From contig DGVS01000003.1 of the NCBI GenBank assembly GCA_002395065.1, positions 1 through 48,244 on the forward strand: a DNA stretch of 48,244 bases, given 5' to 3'. The stretch comes from Caryophanales bacterium UBA4278. Its GTDB lineage: Bacteria; Bacillota_I; Bacilli_A; RFN20; CAG-826. Both the position numbers and the translations under genes were made by a program. The stretch's first letter is position 1, and every line of letters begins with the position of its first letter. This document shows positions 15,364 through 24,143 of the stretch, one piece after another. Below the pieces are notes generated by a model that worked only from the letters and a program-made list of their open reading frames with translations, was not told the origin of the DNA and did no database searches.

Positions 15364-16446
15364 ATGAGTCGAATTTACAACTTCTCCGCTGGACCAGCAA
15401 TGCTTCCTGAGGAAGTCCTCAAGACCGCTGCTGCGGAAATGCTTGATTATCATGATTCAGGCATGTCGGTCATGGAAATGTCACACCGTTCCAAAGTCTA
15501 CCAAGGCATCATTGATGAAGCTGAAGCAGATTTAAGAAAGTTAATTGGCATTCCAGAGAACTATAAAGTTCTATTTATGCAGGGTGGTGCTACCCTCGGA
15601 TTTGCGATGATTCCAATGAACTTCATGGTCAAAGGAAAAATCGATTTAATTAACACAGGCGTCTGGACAAAGAAAGCCATTAAAGATGCCAAAATTTTTG
15701 GTGAAGTCAACGTTGTTGCTTCCGGTGAAGAAAACGGATTTAAAAAGATTCCGGATGTTAAATCAATTAAGTTTGATCCAGAAGCAGACTATGTCTATAT
15801 GTGTGATAACAACACCATTTATGGATCAAAATTCAAAGAATATCCAGAAACCGGAAACGTTCCATTAATCTGTGATATGTCTTCATGCTTCTTAAGTGAA
15901 CCAATTGATGTGAAGAAATTTGGCATGATCTATGCTGGTGCCCAAAAGAACGTTGGACCAGCCGGTGTTACTATCTGCATTATTCGCGATGATTTACTTG
16001 CTCGTACACCAAGACAACCTCTTCCAGCATATTTAGATTATCGTCTCCATGCTGAAAATGGTTCGATGTACAATACCCCACCAACCTATGGTATCTACAT
16101 TTGTGGATTAGTCTTCAAATGGTTACTTAAAGAAGGTGGACTTGCAGCACGTAAAGCAAACAACGAAAAGAAAGCCAAGATTCTTTATGACTATCTTGAT
16201 TCAAGCAAGTTCTTCAAGCCATACGTGGATAAAGATTCACGTTCATTAATGAACGTAACCTTCCGTACACCAAGCGATGAACTTGATGCTGAATTCCTTG
16301 AAGGAGCAAAGAAATATCGCTTTACAAACCTCAAAGGTCACCGTTCTACTGGTGGACTTCGTGCTTCTTTATATAACGCCATGCCAATTGCTGGTGTTGA
16401 AGCACTTGTCAAATACATGAAAGAATTTGAAGAGGCTCATAAATAA
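15364..16446 (+). CDS. serC: Phosphoserine aminotransferase
   Basis: A PLP enzyme that converts 3-phosphohydroxypyruvate and glutamate to phosphoserine and 2-oxoglutarate. The N-terminus YNFSAGPAMLPEEVL is diagnostic. GGATLGFAMIPMN forms the phosphate-binding region. GAQKNVGPAGVT contains the Schiff-base Lys. HRSTGGLRASLYNA near the C-terminus binds the substrate phosphate. The length of 360 residues is normal. An AAAGGAG ribosome site precedes the ATG. It overlaps serA by one base. Confidence 0.96.
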   Translation: MSRIYNFSAGPAMLPEEVLKTAAAEMLDYHDSGMSVMEMSHRSKVYQGIIDEAEADLRKLIGIPENYKVLFMQGGATLGFAMIPMNFMVKGKIDLINTGVWTKKAIKDAKIFGEVNVVASGEENGFKKIPDVKSIKFDPEADYVYMCDNNTIYGSKFKEYPETGNVPLICDMSSCFLSEPIDVKKFGMIYAGAQKNVGPAGVTICIIRDDLLARTPRQPLPAYLDYRLHAENGSMYNTPPTYGIYICGLVFKWLLKEGGLAARKANNEKKAKILYDYLDSSKFFKPYVDKDSRSLMNVTFRTPSDELDAEFLEGAKKYRFTNLKGHRSTGGLRASLYNAMPIAGVEALVKYMKEFEEAHK

Positions 16447-17582
16447 TGAAGGTACTTTGTTTAAACAAAATCTCTCCAGTCGGTTTAAAGGTCTTACCAA
16501 GTTCTTATACCATTACCGAAGATGTTAATGAAGCAACAGCAATTCTTGTTCGTAGTGCGAACATGCTTGAAACTGTTCTTCCAGAAAACGTTTTAGCAGT
16601 TGCTCGTGCAGGTGCTGGTGTGAATAATATTCCTCTTGAACCATACGCCAAAGCTGGTGTTGTTGTTTTTAATACACCAGGTGCCAACGCTAATGCCGTT
16701 AAAGAATTAACAATCGCCTCGATGCTTCTTGCTGCCCGCGATATCCGTGGATCCATGGAATGGGTGAAAGAAAATAAAGGTGATGAATTGATTAATAAAT
16801 CAATGGAAAAAGCCAAAGGTGCTTTTGCTGGAACCGAAATTCTTGGTAAAACCCTTGGTGTTATTGGCTGTGGTGCGATTGGTGCATTAGTTGCTCAAGC
16901 TGCTGGTGGACTTGGCATGCACGTTATTGGTGTTGAACCAAGCAAAGATACAATTGAAAGAAACAAACATCTTTTCCCAAGCGATATGGAAATTGTTTCA
17001 TATGACGAAATGTATGCTCGCGCAGATTACATTTCCGTTCACGTTCCTTTATTAGACACCACACGCGGAATGCTTAATAAAGAAGCGTTTGCCAAAATGA
17101 AAGATGGCGTGATTATTGTTAACTGTGCTCGTGATGCTATTGTTAATGACGATGACTTAAAAGAAGCCATCGCTTCTGGCAAGGTACGTAAATACGTTAC
17201 CGACTTCCCAAATTACAAAACAGCTAATATGGATGGAGTCGTTGCTATCTCTCACTTGGGTGCTTCAACTGAAGAAGCCGAAGATAACTGTGCGATGATG
17301 GCTGCTAAACAAGTCGTTGATTATGTAGAAAACGGAAACATCATTAATTCTGTGAACTACCCACGACTTGATTTAGGTAAAAAAGAAGGAACACGTGTTG
17401 TTGTTCTTTATGAAGCCGAAGCCGAAAAAGCAGTTAAAGAAGTCGTCTCTAAAGCCGATGCTACAAAATTGGTTTGTGGCGTAAAAGGTGCTTTCGGAGC
17501 AACCTTAGCCGAAGTTAAAGGCAAGGTTGATGAAGCCGCCTTAAAAGCCATTGCTGGCGTAAAGAGAATTCGCGTTATTTAA
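16446..17582 (+). CDS. serA: D-3-phosphoglycerate dehydrogenase
   Basis: Oxidises 3-phosphoglycerate to 3-phosphohydroxypyruvate with NAD+. A VRSANML and ARAGAGVNNI substrate region is followed by the Rossmann motif GVIGCGAIGALVAQAA. The catalytic region includes INCARDAI-type (here VNCARDAIV) and SHLGASTEEAEDNC with the active His. At 378 residues it is the short SerA type. The ~60-residue tail after the catalytic core looks like a reduced regulatory domain, so serine feedback may differ from long forms. Last gene of the operon, with a strong terminator behind. Confidence 0.95.
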   Translation: MKVLCLNKISPVGLKVLPSSYTITEDVNEATAILVRSANMLETVLPENVLAVARAGAGVNNIPLEPYAKAGVVVFNTPGANANAVKELTIASMLLAARDIRGSMEWVKENKGDELINKSMEKAKGAFAGTEILGKTLGVIGCGAIGALVAQAAGGLGMHVIGVEPSKDTIERNKHLFPSDMEIVSYDEMYARADYISVHVPLLDTTRGMLNKEAFAKMKDGVIIVNCARDAIVNDDDLKEAIASGKVRKYVTDFPNYKTANMDGVVAISHLGASTEEAEDNCAMMAAKQVVDYVENGNIINSVNYPRLDLGKKEGTRVVVLYEAEAEKAVKEVVSKADATKLVCGVKGAFGATLAEVKGKVDEAALKAIAGVKRIRVI

Positions 17583-17597
17583 TTAAAAAATTTCAAT

Positions 17598-17631
17598 CAA
17601 AAAAGTTGACCGTTAAAAGTCAACTTTTTTT
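17598..17631. terminator. Bidirectional terminator between serA and carbamate kinase
   Basis: AAAAAGTTGAC (17600-17610) pairs with GTCAACTTTTT (17619-17629), with A/T tracts on both sides. Confidence 0.9.
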
Positions 17632-17639
17632 GTGAAATA

Positions 17640-17654
17640 ACCAGCAATTCTCGG
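17640..17654 (-). repeat. Copy of dispersed GAATTGCTGGT motif after a stop codon
   Basis: On the minus strand the carbamate kinase stop TAA is followed by CCGAGAATTGCTGGTTATTT, close to the copies at 2551 and 12408. Confidence 0.4.
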
Positions 17655-18572
17655 TTATTTAATAATTGTTCCAGCTTTTAATTCAACAGCTAAATTTGCT
17701 TTTTCTAAGGATGAAATAATAGCGGTTTTGCCAGGTTTTTCGTTTAAGAATTTCACACAGGCATTGACCTTTGGATACATACTTCCTTTAGCAAAGTAAT
17801 CGGTTTTCAAATATTCTTCCATTTCCGCTTTAGAAACACGCTCGAGTTTCTTTTCATCTGGCTTGCGGAAGTTAATATAGACATTATCAACAGCTGTTAA
17901 AATAACAAGATAGTCAGCGTCAACAAGAGCAGCAACTTTTGCGGATGCATAGTCTTTGTCGATAACTGCGGCGATACCTTCTAAGTGATCGCCGTTTTTG
18001 ATTACTGGAATTCCACCTCCGCCAGCACAAATGACAACATCACCTGCTTTAACAAGACGGGAAATGGATTCTTTCTCAACAACATCAACTGGAAGTGGCG
18101 ACGCAACAACTCTTCTCCAACCTCGACCAGCATCTTCTTTCATCGTATAGCCTTTTTCAGCAGCGATTTTCTTTGCTTCATCTTCGCTATAGAATGTTCC
18201 AACTGGTTTTGATGGAGATTTAAAAAGTGGATCATCCTTATCAACGAGTACTTGTGTGACAACAGTGGCAACGTTTCTCTTAATACCTTCGTCTTTAAGT
18301 GCGTTTTGAATGGCGTTTTGAATATGGAAGCCAATATAACCTTGGCTCATTGCTCCACATTCTGGGAATGGCATATCTGGAGCAGAAGTTGATTCAGTAA
18401 AAGCAAGATTAATCATACCTACTTGTGGTCCGTTCCCATGGACAATCACAACTTCGTTTCCAAGTTTGATCAAGTGGACAATGCTTCTTGCAACACCCTT
18501 TAGAAGAGCTTTTTGCTCTTCGGCGTTGTTGCCTAGCGCATTGCCTCCTAATGAGACAACATAACGTGACAT
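17655..18572 (-). CDS. arcC: Carbamate kinase
   Basis: Makes ATP from ADP and carbamoyl phosphate. SLGGNALG near the N-terminus, VIVHGNGPQVG, GWRRVVASP and VICAGGGGIPV are amino-acid-kinase/carbamate kinase motifs, and the C-terminal GSMYPKVNACVKFL also fits. At 305 residues it is normal. I use the ATG at 18572, with GAGGT six bases upstream, not an upstream in-frame ATG. It is transcribed away from the purine operon from a shared 147-base region. The likely source of carbamoyl phosphate is the YgeW-type enzyme at the far end of that operon. Confidence 0.95.
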   Translation of the reverse strand: MSRYVVSLGGNALGNNAEEQKALLKGVARSIVHLIKLGNEVVIVHGNGPQVGMINLAFTESTSAPDMPFPECGAMSQGYIGFHIQNAIQNALKDEGIKRNVATVVTQVLVDKDDPLFKSPSKPVGTFYSEDEAKKIAAEKGYTMKEDAGRGWRRVVASPLPVDVVEKESISRLVKAGDVVICAGGGGIPVIKNGDHLEGIAAVIDKDYASAKVAALVDADYLVILTAVDNVYINFRKPDEKKLERVSKAEMEEYLKTDYFAKGSMYPKVNACVKFLNEKPGKTAIISSLEKANLAVELKAGTIIK

Positions 18573-18719
18573 TTTTCTACCTCTTTCGTACTTCAATATT
18601 ATACAAAATCTACAGCAAAACACGCACATATTTGCATTATTTAATTTTCTTTTTATGCGCTTGCTTGATAGCGAGCGCTTGCTCGTGTAAAATATTTATT
18701 ATATTTTGGGAAAGATTGT
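18573..18719. promoter_or_regulatory. Divergent promoter region of the purine locus
   Basis: For the plus operon TTGATA (18665-18670), 17 bases and TAAAAT (18688-18693) make a good promoter. Its spacer holds the hairpin CGAGC-GCTT-GCTCG (18672-18685). GCGCTTGCT is directly repeated at 18657-18665 and 18675-18683, flanking the -35. On the minus strand TATAAT (18603-18598) serves carbamate kinase. The repeats are good candidates for a regulator site that senses purine supply; the regulator is not in the window. Confidence 0.65.
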
Positions 18720-19289
18720 ATGCTAGGAATTATTCTCGCAGGCGGTTATTCCAACCGGGCAAAACTCAATAAGATGGTTTTAGAGTTTAAAGGCGAACCA
18801 TTAATTTGTCATACATATAAAACAATGCGACCATTTGTTGACCGCGTTGTTGTTGTGACGGGTCGATACGACGCTGAGCTTAGAGAAATTCTTCATCAAT
18901 ATGATGTTGAATTTGCCTACAACAAGAATTACGAATTAGGAATGTTTTCTTCTGTGTTAACTGGAGTTAGTAGAGCACATGATGAAGACATTCTTTTAAT
19001 TCCAGGAGATATTCCAAACGTTTCTAGCAAGACTTATGAAACAATCTTACATTCTAAAGGCATGGTTCGTATTCCAACCTATCAAGGTCAAACTGGCCAT
19101 CCTCTTTTTATTGAGAATCATTTACTTTCTTTATTAAAGAAGGAACCAGTGGAATCAAACTTACATGCTTTTTTAGATCAAAACAAAGACAAAGTTGTTA
19201 AGGTAGAGGTTAATGATCCATTTATCAATTTTGATGTTGATACGATGGAAGACTACGAAAAACTTCTTACTTTGTTAGAAAGGAAGTAA
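18720..19289 (+). CDS. MocA/MobA-like nucleotidyltransferase
   Basis: A 189-residue NTP-transferase-fold protein. The N-terminal LAGGYSNR is the nucleotide-binding signature, and IPGDIPNVS holds the metal-binding Asp. MocA homologues attach CMP to molybdopterin, giving the cytosine dinucleotide cofactor used by xanthine-dehydrogenase-type enzymes. As first gene of an operon with two such enzymes, cofactor maturation is the likely role. The usual G-x-S-x-R-M-G-x2-K is relaxed here (GYSNRAKLNK). No other molybdenum cofactor gene is in the window. Confidence 0.82.
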   Translation: MLGIILAGGYSNRAKLNKMVLEFKGEPLICHTYKTMRPFVDRVVVVTGRYDAELREILHQYDVEFAYNKNYELGMFSSVLTGVSRAHDEDILLIPGDIPNVSSKTYETILHSKGMVRIPTYQGQTGHPLFIENHLLSLLKKEPVESNLHAFLDQNKDKVVKVEVNDPFINFDVDTMEDYEKLLTLLERK

Positions 19290-19291
19290 AC

Positions 19292-20068
19292 ATGAAAGTA
19301 AACGAATATGTTCGTGCAGCTTCTATAGAAGAGGCATACTCCCTCAAGAAATCGTCACCAAAAAATAAAATCCTCGGTGGTGGTTTATGGCTAAAGAAAG
19401 GAAATGGCGAAGTCGACAAACTAATTGATCTTTCTCGTTTAGGTTTAGACCAAATCAAAGAAGAAAAAGATTATGTTTCAGTTGGCGCGATGGTTACTCA
19501 AAGAGCTTTTGAAACCTCTCCAATTATTAAAAAGATTGGTGGTGGAGTTCTCTCTGATGCGGTTCATCAAATCATGGGTCCAGCTTTCCGTAATAGCGCC
19601 ACAATTGGTGGTTCCGTTTACGGAAAATATGGATTCTCTGATGTCATTACTGCTCTTCTTGGATTTAAAGTCGATTTAGTATTCTATCCAGAAGAAGTCG
19701 TCTCACTTGGCGAATACGTGAAGAAACCAGGATTTGCCGATGGAATTCTAACTGAGGTTCGTATTTATAAGAGTTCTGCTAAATCTTTCTTTAAGAAAGT
19801 TAAAATGACTGCTCTCGATTACCCAATTCTTAATGTCTGTGTCACCAAAGAAAAAGATTACCGAATTGTGGTTGGCTCTCGTCCATTAGTCGCATATTTA
19901 TGCGAAGGAGCGATGAAATATTTAAATGACGGTGGTAAAGACGTTGATCAAGCCGTTGAGCTTGCAATGCAAGAATTAAAGCTTGGCGACTCAATGAGCG
20001 CCAAGGGTGAATACCGAAGCCATCTTGCTCGTGTTTACTTAAAACGTGCTTTAGAGGAGGTTAAATAA
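19292..20068 (+). CDS. Xanthine dehydrogenase-type FAD-binding subunit, trio 1
   Basis: A 258-residue FAD module of a molybdenum hydroxylase that passes electrons from the Fe-S subunit to NAD+ or another acceptor. ILGGGLWLK corresponds to the first FAD-binding loop (usually AGGTDL). FRNSATIGGSVYGKYGFSDV matches the second (RNxATxGGNI). Both are degenerate compared with trio 2, so the subunit may be specialised or bind FAD less tightly. It starts two bases after the MocA-like gene with AAAGGAAG as ribosome site. Confidence 0.88.
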   Translation: MKVNEYVRAASIEEAYSLKKSSPKNKILGGGLWLKKGNGEVDKLIDLSRLGLDQIKEEKDYVSVGAMVTQRAFETSPIIKKIGGGVLSDAVHQIMGPAFRNSATIGGSVYGKYGFSDVITALLGFKVDLVFYPEEVVSLGEYVKKPGFADGILTEVRIYKSSAKSFFKKVKMTALDYPILNVCVTKEKDYRIVVGSRPLVAYLCEGAMKYLNDGGKDVDQAVELAMQELKLGDSMSAKGEYRSHLARVYLKRALEEVK

Positions 20069-20521
20069 ATGGAAGTCAAATTCAATTTAAATGGTTTAGA
20101 TGTTGTCTACTATGTTAAACCAGGTGAATACCTTCTTGATTCACTTCGCACTAACGGAGTCAAATCAGTTAAGAAAGGCTGTAACGCCTCTGCTTGCGGA
20201 GCTTGTACAGTTCTAGTTGATGGAAAACCAACTCTATCTTGTTCTGTTTTGACAGCTTCAATTGAAGGAAAGAAAGTCATGACTGTTGAATCCATCCAAG
20301 AAGAAGCTGCTGAACTTTCGGAATATTTCGCTAAGGAAGGCGCCGACCAATGCGGATACTGCTCAGCAGCACTCGCCCTTGTTGTTCACGCCTTAAAAGA
20401 AGAAAACCCACATCCAACTCGTCAAGAAATCAATGATTACTTAGTTGGAAACTTATGTCGTTGTACTGGTTTACAAAGCCAAGGCAACGCTGTTGAAAAA
20501 TATCTTGGAGGTAAAAAATAA
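20069..20521 (+). CDS. Xanthine dehydrogenase-type [2Fe-2S] subunit, trio 1
   Basis: Carries the two [2Fe-2S] clusters of a molybdenum hydroxylase. The plant-type cluster is ligated by C38, C43, C46 and C58 (GCNASACGAC). The second is ligated by C95, C98, C130 and C132 (QCGYC and LCRC). At 150 residues it is a normal separate subunit. Its stop overlaps the start of the large subunit as TAATG, so the stoichiometry is probably kept by coupled translation. Confidence 0.95.
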   Translation: MEVKFNLNGLDVVYYVKPGEYLLDSLRTNGVKSVKKGCNASACGACTVLVDGKPTLSCSVLTASIEGKKVMTVESIQEEAAELSEYFAKEGADQCGYCSAALALVVHALKEENPHPTRQEINDYLVGNLCRCTGLQSQGNAVEKYLGGKK

Positions 20522-22836
20522 TGAAAAAGAATTTCCGTGTTGTAAATAACATTACTCCAAGTATTGATGGCAAAGGCTTAATGCAAGGTCGTTCTTTCTA
20601 CACTGATGATCTTGCTTCTCAAAACTCCTTAGTCATTAAGCTACTAAGAAGTCCACACGCTTTTGCTCGTATTAAATCAATCGATGTCAGTGAAGCTGAA
20701 AAAGTTCCTGGTGTCGCTTGTATTCTTACTAAAGATAACGTTCCACACGTTCCATTTACACGTGCTGGACAAGGTTATCCAGAACCATCTCCACACGATA
20801 AGTTCATCTTTGATGACTACGCTCGTTATGTTGGCGATGAAGTCGCTGCAGTCGCTGCAGTTAGCGAAGAAGTTGCTTTAGAAGCAATGAAAAAAATCAA
20901 AGTTGATTATGAAGTTCTTGAACCAGTTCTCGACTTTGAAAAAGCTTATGAAAATAAATCCGTCATTCACCCAGAAGAAGGCATTCATGAAATGTTCCCA
21001 ATTGGCTTTGATCCAAAGAAGAACTTAGCTGCCTCCTATGAGATGGAAGTCGGTAATGTCGCTGAAGAATTAAAGAAATGTGACTACATTGTTGAAGACA
21101 CTTTCTATTCTCAAGCCCAAGCTCACGCGATGCTTGAGCCTCACACATGTAATGCTCGTTTAGATGAACATAACCGTTTAGTTATTTATTCAGCCACCCA
21201 AACCCCATTCCACATGAGAAGAATTATGTCTAAGACATTAGGTCTTCCTGTCGAAAAGATTCGTGTTATTAAACCACGTGTCGGTGGAGGATTTGGCGGT
21301 AAACAAGCTTTCCACGGTGAAATGTTCTGTGCTTTAGTTACATTACGAACAAAGAAACCAAGTAAATGCGTCTTCACTCGTGAGGAAGTATTTGGCTGTT
21401 CATACACACGTCACCCAATGAAAATTACTCTTAAAGTCGGTGCAACAAAAGATGGTATTATTCAAGCTATTGATTGTCGAGCTTTAAGTGATACTGGTGC
21501 TTATGGTGAACACGCCTTAACAGTCTTTATGATTGTTGGTTCAAAGGTTCTTCCTTTATACAACAAAGTTAAGGCTGTGAGATTTGGTGGTCACGTTGTT
21601 TATACCAACCACGTTTCTGCTGGTGCATATCGTGGATACGGTGCTATTCAAGGAAACTATGCTGTTGAATCCATCATCGACGAACTCGCCGAAAAGATGG
21701 GCATGGATCCAATCAAACTTCGTGAACTAAACTCCATGAAAGAAAAAGAAACCTCCCCAATCTTTGAGATTATGGGTGAAGGTACAGAAGGTACCGCGAT
21801 GATTATGGAAAGTTGTAAGCTTCCATATTGTATTAAACGTGGTCGTGAACTCATTGAATGGGATAAGAAATGGCCAAGAAAAGAAGTCGGACCACACAAA
21901 GTTCGCTCTGTTGGCTGTGCTATTGCTATGCAAGGTTCTGGCATTCCATTCTTAGATATGGGTTCTTGCACAATTAAACTTAATGATGGTGGTTCTTACA
22001 TGGTCACTGTTGGTGCAACTGATATTGGTCAAGGTTCTGACACAATGATTGCTCAAATCGTTGCCGAAGAACTTCAAACAACCGTTGATAAAGTCATTAT
22101 CTATTCTTCTGATACAGATTTAACTCCATATGACTGTGGTGCTTATGCATCCTCCACAACTTATGTTAGTGGTAACGCCGCATGGAATGCCGCATCAAAG
22201 ATGAGAGAAAGACTTGTTAAAGAAGCTGCTGAATACATGAATGTGAAAGTCGGCACAGTTGAATTTGACGGAAAGATGTTTACATCTGGCGAAAAATCTC
22301 TCTCCTTAGAAGATTTAGCAACTAATCGTTTATATAACCAAGACACCCGTCAAATCGCTGTTACCGAATCCTTCCACGGACATGTTTCTCCACCTCCATT
22401 TATGGCAGCGTTTGGTGAATTTGAATTCGATACTGAAACATTCGAATACAAGATGATTAAGTACGTCACAGTAACTGACTGTGGTACAACAATTAACCCA
22501 ATGCTCGCCAAGGGCCAAGTTGAAGGTGGAATTATCCAAGGTTATGGAATGGCCTCTTCTGAAGAAGTCATTTATAACGACAAAGGAAAACTATTAACAA
22601 CAAACTTCGATGTCTATCACATTCCAACTCGTGCAGAAGTTGGTGAATTAGTCACCGAATTTGCTGATTCATATGAACCAACAGGACCATTTGGCGCGAA
22701 ATCTGTTGGTGAAATTGGTATTGATACTCCACCAGCTGTTTTGTGTAACGCTGTCTATAACGCTTTTGGCGTAAGAGTCCATCACTTGCCAATTACTCCT
22801 GAAAGAATCTTTAAGGCGGTTAAAGAAAAGAAATAA
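20521..22836 (+). CDS. Xanthine dehydrogenase-type molybdenum-binding subunit, trio 1
   Basis: The 771-residue catalytic subunit that hydroxylates a purine-type heterocycle using molybdopterin. GGGFGGKQAFHGE matches the Mo-cofactor-binding loop, AYRGYGAIQ the second, and DIGQGSDTMIAQI the third. KSVGEIGIDTPP near the C-terminus contains the catalytic Glu. The N-terminal IDGKGLMQGRSFYTDD fits the family. Substrate could be hypoxanthine, xanthine or a related purine. It shares about the same domain plan as the 699-residue subunit of trio 2 but is clearly a different paralogue. Confidence 0.93.
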   Translation: MKKNFRVVNNITPSIDGKGLMQGRSFYTDDLASQNSLVIKLLRSPHAFARIKSIDVSEAEKVPGVACILTKDNVPHVPFTRAGQGYPEPSPHDKFIFDDYARYVGDEVAAVAAVSEEVALEAMKKIKVDYEVLEPVLDFEKAYENKSVIHPEEGIHEMFPIGFDPKKNLAASYEMEVGNVAEELKKCDYIVEDTFYSQAQAHAMLEPHTCNARLDEHNRLVIYSATQTPFHMRRIMSKTLGLPVEKIRVIKPRVGGGFGGKQAFHGEMFCALVTLRTKKPSKCVFTREEVFGCSYTRHPMKITLKVGATKDGIIQAIDCRALSDTGAYGEHALTVFMIVGSKVLPLYNKVKAVRFGGHVVYTNHVSAGAYRGYGAIQGNYAVESIIDELAEKMGMDPIKLRELNSMKEKETSPIFEIMGEGTEGTAMIMESCKLPYCIKRGRELIEWDKKWPRKEVGPHKVRSVGCAIAMQGSGIPFLDMGSCTIKLNDGGSYMVTVGATDIGQGSDTMIAQIVAEELQTTVDKVIIYSSDTDLTPYDCGAYASSTTYVSGNAAWNAASKMRERLVKEAAEYMNVKVGTVEFDGKMFTSGEKSLSLEDLATNRLYNQDTRQIAVTESFHGHVSPPPFMAAFGEFEFDTETFEYKMIKYVTVTDCGTTINPMLAKGQVEGGIIQGYGMASSEEVIYNDKGKLLTTNFDVYHIPTRAEVGELVTEFADSYEPTGPFGAKSVGEIGIDTPPAVLCNAVYNAFGVRVHHLPITPERIFKAVKEKK

Positions 22837-24143
22837 TGCACGACTTACTTATAAAGAACGGATTAGTTTGGATTGACCACAAATGGCAAAACGTCAATGT
22901 GGCTGTTTTGGGTGAGAAAATTTCTTACGTTGGAACAGAAGAAGTCGAGGCTAAAGAAGTTCTTGATGCAAAAGGAAAGAAAGTTTTACCAGGATTAATT
23001 GATCCACATGTTCATTTTGAACTAAACTGCGGAAGATTGACCTCGGTAGATGACTTTTATAGTGGCTCAGTTTGTGCCGCTTATGGCGGTGTAACAACCA
23101 TTGTTGATTTCCTTGATCCGACTAGTAACGCCAAAGATTTAGAGAAGTCGTTCTATGAACGTCTTGAACTCGCGAAGAAATCGCTAGTTGATTATCACAT
23201 GCACGCTTGCATTAAGATGCCAAATGGCGATTTGGAAGAGTACGTTAAGACTGTTGTCAAACTCGGAATGAGAACAATTAAGTTGTTTACAACTTATAGT
23301 GACACAGGTCGACGTACTTATGAGGAAGATATCGAAAAATTATTACGACTTTCTAAGAAGTACAACGTTCTTATCGAGGCGCATATTGAGAATGATGATT
23401 TGATCGATCTTCGTGATTCTTACACTTACAAAGATTTACCAGTTTCTCGCCCATCAATGAGTGAAACAAGTGAGGCACTAAAACTAGCTAAGCTTGTTCG
23501 TGAAACTGGTGGAAACTTCTATATGGTTCATTGCTCAAGTGGTGAAACATTAAAAGCTCTAAAAGAACAATTCCCAGACATTCTGAATAAAAATTTCTTT
23601 GTTGAAAGTTGTCCTCAATATTTCATCTTTAATAATTCTGTTTTAGAAGGTGAGAATGGAAAACTATTTACGTTTGCACCTCCACTTAGAAGTGAACGAG
23701 AAAGACAACTATTAACTGCTTACTATAAAGATGTTGAAACAATTGGCACTGATCATTGTTCATTTATGAAGAAAGATAAAGATTATCCAACTTTAAAAGG
23801 ATTCCCTCTTGGTGTTGGAGGAATTGAGCATTCTTTCTCAACAATGTATCGACGTTTTGGTGATGAAATCATCGACAAAATGTCATTTAATTCTGCAAAA
23901 ATCCAAGATTTCCCGACCAAAGGAGAAATCAAAGTTGGAATGGATGCAGATTTGTCGGTATTTTTAGAAAAAGCAGATTATTTTGAAAATGAAAACCACG
24001 GAACCTGTGATTACTCCATTTACGATGGAATTCTTGGTTCTGGTGAATTTGAAACAGTGCTTGTTCGTGGACAATTTGTGTTAAAAGATCGAAAAATTGT
24101 TCAACATCAGGGAAAGAACTTAAATTGTGGGGAGGTTAAATAA
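22836..24143 (+). CDS. hyuA: Dihydropyrimidinase/hydantoinase-type cyclic amidohydrolase
   Basis: Opens a cyclic ureide ring (hydantoin, dihydropyrimidine or reduced purine intermediate) by hydrolysis. The metal ligands are visible: DPHVHFE (H58, H60), the Lys in TIKLFTTY that is usually carboxylated, EAHIEN, HCSSGE and GTDHCSF. At 435 residues it is a little shorter than typical (~460). It overlaps both neighbours by one base. In this operon the expected substrate is a ring-reduced or partly opened purine product. Confidence 0.9.
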   Translation: MHDLLIKNGLVWIDHKWQNVNVAVLGEKISYVGTEEVEAKEVLDAKGKKVLPGLIDPHVHFELNCGRLTSVDDFYSGSVCAAYGGVTTIVDFLDPTSNAKDLEKSFYERLELAKKSLVDYHMHACIKMPNGDLEEYVKTVVKLGMRTIKLFTTYSDTGRRTYEEDIEKLLRLSKKYNVLIEAHIENDDLIDLRDSYTYKDLPVSRPSMSETSEALKLAKLVRETGGNFYMVHCSSGETLKALKEQFPDILNKNFFVESCPQYFIFNNSVLEGENGKLFTFAPPLRSERERQLLTAYYKDVETIGTDHCSFMKKDKDYPTLKGFPLGVGGIEHSFSTMYRRFGDEIIDKMSFNSAKIQDFPTKGEIKVGMDADLSVFLEKADYFENENHGTCDYSIYDGILGSGEFETVLVRGQFVLKDRKIVQHQGKNLNCGEVK

